Shown here: positions 61,076 to 64,000 of the stretch, piece by piece
How positions within the stretch are numbered: the first letter of the stretch is position 1
How the letters are laid out: the number at the start of each line of letters is the position of its first letter
From: Ligula intestinalis
Taxonomy: Eukaryota > Platyhelminthes > Cestoda > Diphyllobothriidea > Diphyllobothriidae
Assembly: GCA_036362985.1 (NCBI GenBank)
Contig: JAYGXS010000002.1
Location: 91,866,160-91,930,159 of the forward strand
DNA: 64,000 nt
Reading direction: 5' to 3'
Position numbers and translations under genes: made by a program
The notes under the pieces: model-generated
Told to the model about the DNA's origin: nothing
Database searches by the model: none
Seen by the model: the letters and a program-made list of their open reading frames with translations, nothing else

Positions 61076-61176
61076 CGTTGGCTTCGTAACTTTTGTGTAT
61101 TTGTCTTCCTTTTTGACTCTTCCTTTTTATGCCCAATTTGAAGAGACTTTTGTGCATTTTCATATGAATTTGGTAG

Positions 61177-61182
61177 AATAAA
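61177..61182 (+). promoter_or_regulatory. Poly(A) signal of the N4BP2 homologue
   Basis: AATAAA about 100 bases after the stop codon at 61,075, followed by GT/T-rich sequence. It gives a 3' untranslated region of about 120 bases, a plausible length. Confidence 0.75.
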
Positions 61183-61389
61183 AGCTGACTTCAGTAGGAT
61201 TCACTTGCTTTATATTGTAACAATAGTATATCTAAGTTATTTACAGAGTCATCGGACCCAGTTTTGTAGTATTTCGCGACTTCGGTGAGGTTCGAAACCA
61301 CGGCACCAAGGTCAAGGATTGAGTATAGCCCGTGACCTAGCCGGCTGAACTACCACGCTTCACCGACAGCCATTAATATTATCCCACTA

Positions 61390-61680
61390 GGGTAAATTTT
61401 AACCTCCCAGCCTAGTGCAATGTATGGAACATTCACAAGTTCCACTGTCCTGAGTTCGAATTCTGCCGAGACCGCCGAATTTTTAGCGCCGTGCATTTAA
61501 TCACACTTAGATGGATTTCACCCAACCAACTGTGGTTTAATTTACGGCGCAGGCGTGGCGTTTGTAGCTCAACTGGGAGAACATTGGCTTCGCTCACAGG
61601 CCTTCTCTGCTATGTGGGTTAAAATCCTGTTGAACGCCGCGATTTTTATCACAATTGGATCAACTTAGATGGATATTTCC
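61390..61680 (+). repeat. tRNA-like SINE-3, copy 3
   Basis: CGTTTGTAGCTCAACTGGGA and TATGTGGGTTAAAATCCTGT are the A and B box regions, aligned to 57,830-57,900. Flanks TAATCACACTTAGATGG and ATCACAATTGGATCAACTTA also match the family. The B box is mutated. Confidence 0.65.
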
Positions 61681-61934
61681 ACTTTCTTATTCATCATACT
61701 GCTTAGTTAATCCCGTTCCTCACTCAAGTCCACAACCATGGTTTCCAGTCAGAATTTTAAGTGTTGCTGTTCCACTCTGGATTTTTCGCACACAACTTTA
61801 CTTTTATCGGGATGCAATACTAATTTCTTGCGTCCAGCCTTTATGCTATGTACAAGCATTATTAATTTCACTGATTCAATGCATATGTAAGGACGTACAT
61901 ATATGAAAGAGAATGTTTCCATTCCAAATATTTC

Positions 61935-62015
61935 TATTGGTAAAGAAGACAAACGATCGAGCACTGGGCAAAATACAATTTGTTCCAGTGCTCAATCGTT
62001 TGTCTTCTTTACGTA
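61935..62015. repeat. Short hairpin of two PLE ends
   Basis: GTAAAGAAGACAAACGATCG, AGCACTGG and, in reverse, CCAGTGCTCAATCGTTTGTC, TTCTTTAC form an inverted pair of about 30 bases around GCAAAATACAATTTGT. The arms match the outer end of PLE tails (54,495 and 59,770), so two element ends are joined here with little between them. Confidence 0.75.
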
Positions 62016-62189
62016 CATATATCTCTTTACGACATTAGTCTAGACACTACGGCTCTGGTGCTCAACAACTGCAATTCTGACGCCTGTTCTCAAGTTGCAG
62101 CTCATTCAACGAAACCTGGCCGCACATAAATGTTTGATGTGACCGAAATTTCCAATAGAGGAGAATGTGTGAGTTACAGGAAGCAGTTC
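62016..62189. other. Flank, no clear feature
   Basis: No gene or known repeat recognised. Confidence 0.3.
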
Positions 62190-62345
62190 AGAAGAAGAAG
62201 ATGCGATCACTGTAACAAGTTTTATTTTCCAGACGTTTCGGATTCTGTCCAGAATCCTTCATCATAAGTAATTGAAAGGAAGCCGGAGACATGCGCAGAT
62301 AAAGGTGAAGACTTGCACATGCATCACCCTCATCTGCGCATGTCT
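62190..62345 (-). mobile_element. PLE-B tail with strong stem II
   Basis: AAGAAGAAGATGCGATCACT, then AACAAGTTTTATTTTCCAGA and CGTTTCGGATTC. In reverse, stem II is GGAUUCUG/CAGAAUCC (eight pairs) and GAAACGUC is kept. The core reads AUGAUGA, with C3 changed, at 62,229-62,265. A short inverted copy of the flank (GGAGACATGCGCAGAT / ATCTGCGCATGTCTCC) lies at 62,288-62,345. Confidence 0.65.
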
Positions 62346-62566
62346 CCTATTTCAGGGGGTTAAGTGAGTTAAACCCAGCAACTGCGATCTTCAGACCATG
62401 GTCACTTAGTAGAGAAGTCTGTTAAGGCCGGAGTATAGGGAAGAGCATATTGTGTACACAAGGGAAAGGGAATAGATGGAGGAAGTCTGACTTGGCGAGC
62501 CTACGACCGGCAGGAGAGCCAGCCGCAGTCCAAGTGCGGTTGTAGTAGCCATCAGGACAGTAGACA

Positions 62567-62589
62567 GAGAGAGAGAGAGAGAGAGAGAG
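62567..62589 (+). repeat. (GA)n microsatellite
   Basis: Eleven or so GA units at 62,567-62,589, in otherwise mixed sequence. The leucine/serine frame across it is not a gene. Confidence 0.9.
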
Positions 62590-63960
62590 CGGGTTAATTG
62601 GCTAGGCCAGAAATAGTCATTGTGTTCTGTCATTATTTACTGGCAGTGCTCATCTGCGTACACTGCTAGCCACTGTGTGTCTGCCAACAGGGCTCCAGCG
62701 CGAGCCGCAAGTGAGAACGGAACGAGTGGGTTTCGTTAGCGATCAGTGAGCGTTCATCAACTAATATAAATAGCTTTATCTATTTGCTAATCTCCAAAAT
62801 AACCCATGTAACCTCTTGTCGTCCTGTCATGCTGGAAGTCACGTAGCTGATGCGACTCTGTTCTCTGTGAGCAGATTTTTCGTGACTAGTTTGCATCGAA
62901 GTGAAGTTTACCAAAGCTCACTTCCGCTCTACTCGATGCCTGGAAGCATCAAATCACAGGTACCACAAAGCTGGCCCCTGACCCGGCAGCGAATAACACG
63001 CCTGCACGCGTTGGCCAGTGCAGTCTGTCTGGCCGTAAACCTGCAAGGGCAACCCAGACAATGACCGCTCACGTTGGCCGCTGGAATGCCTGCTGTTAAA
63101 CCCGCACTTAGTACCCGACTAGCCTCCTAACTGGTCGTGCACACCCAAGTCAAACTTCTTCGTGCTTATTTCCCGTTCGCCTGTATACAGAATAAACTAT
63201 TTATACCATTCTAGCTTCCACCGACTTCTTATCTCCTAAGAACCATCGTCTGAAGGTCGCAGTTGCTTAACTCACATAATCCTCTGCGATAGATTCTTGG
63301 CCTTGATGACGCCTATCCCTGGTATCAAAAAGATAAGGGTTCCCAATACATAGAGTGACAGATTTCAAAGAGGGACGGTCTTTTCTCCATCGTAGTTTTG
63401 CAAGTTAATTCTGGGCAACACAGCTGGCTTACGGCTAAGGAATGCAGATAACGCCTTCACTTAAACCCTTACAGCTCAAAAGTAGCCACGTCGGCGGTCA
63501 GTTCTAAAAATTGCCGAACGGTGTTGGATGATGCTCGCTTCGTCAGAGTCCACCGCACCTTTGTACAGCCGCAAGTTGATTTTTTTCTCCAAGCTTAAAG
63601 ACCCTGGATTGCCAAGAACCCCACGCATCCCCGAAAAGGCCCTAAGGCGTTCAACAAAGGTTAGAATTGGTTGGCGTTGATTGCACTATAAAACACGGCC
63701 GTCTAAGCTCATCGACGCCCATCGATGTCCCCTTCTTTTGCACGTATACTCGATCGCTGAAGGCGAAGAATGTCCTGAGGCATAATTCCAAGAGTTCTGT
63801 GACGTGCTTTCGTTTGAGTTGTTGTTCATCTTCTTCGTACTTTTCCCGCTAAGCGACAAGCCTGATATCGCTCAAGTACGAGCCTCAAGGCACTTCCAGG
63901 ACAAGTATGTGCCCTTACCAGATATATCGGATGAGCACCTTTGTTCCATCATCTCCCCGA
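62590..63960. other. Downstream flank, no gene seen
   Basis: 62,735-62,765 resembles the SINE-1 leading segment (GCGATCAGTGAGCGTTCATC). Otherwise no gene or repeat was recognised in this 3' flank. Confidence 0.35.
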
Positions 63961-64000
63961 TCACAACCGACAAAGCAACGAGCCCGTGGTGCCGAGGTAG
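63961..64000 (+). repeat. SINE-1 head, cut by window edge
   Basis: ACCGACAAAGCAACGAGCCC, then GTGGTGCCGAGGTAG is the start of another SINE-1 (compare AACCGGCCAGACAACGAGCC at 13.3 kb). The rest lies beyond the window. Confidence 0.5.

Noticed and set aside
60230..60544. N-terminal extension of the Smr exon
   Set aside because: It begins inside the PLE-C fragment end and has a strong acceptor at 60,544. Its residues do not resemble N4BP2.
62406..62633. Serine/leucine-rich minus-strand open frame
   Set aside because: It is created by the GA microsatellite and lacks similarity to any protein I know.

Overview
This is eukaryotic DNA from a large, repeat-rich genome. The gene content and the repeats (Penelope-like elements, RTE LINEs, tRNA-derived SINEs carrying hammerhead ribozyme motifs) fit a parasitic flatworm, most likely a tapeworm of the Diphyllobothrium/Spirometra type. 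The taxon is an inference. There are no bacterial-style operons and no CRISPR arrays.

One host gene organises the window: a homologue of NEDD4-binding protein 2 (N4BP2) on the + strand, about 5.8 to 61.2 kb. I reconstruct 14 coding exons from GT/AG borders, matching phases and protein similarity. They encode about 1001 residues: a P-loop polynucleotide-kinase-like domain (exons 1-5), three CUE-like segments (exon 7, exons 10-11, exons 12-13), an acidic linker, and a C-terminal Smr domain (exon 14), followed by a stop and an AATAAA signal. Every junction has compatible phases except exon 12/13, which is one base short.

The introns, two of them 14 and 16.5 kb long, are a transposon graveyard. 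Identified groups: (1) Penelope-like elements (PLEs) with RT and GIY-YIG pieces in at least four lineages, mostly broken, several as inverted pairs; (2) hammerhead ribozyme-like motifs in PLE tails, with covarying stems and a loopless two-base-pair stem III; (3) an RTE LINE at 23-26.4 kb and a 3' copy at 30.6-31.4 kb; (4) a jockey/CR1-like LINE in two pieces (left edge, and 21.2-21.8 kb) plus a short tail inserted in a PLE; (5) a 230-bp GC-rich SINE that shares the LINE 3' tail and has clean 12-14 bp target-site duplications; (6) a tRNA-derived SINE with an embedded hammerhead-like motif; (7) a second tRNA-like SINE; (8) a 440-bp dispersed repeat in three copies. Outside the gene, 1-5.8 kb and 61.2-64 kb hold only repeats and unrecognised sequence.

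The points most worth following are the hammerhead motifs in SINEs and PLE tails, the unusual domain order and CUE array of the N4BP2 homologue, the single phase conflict in it, and the LINE/SINE tail sharing with an apparent empty site in a related PLE.
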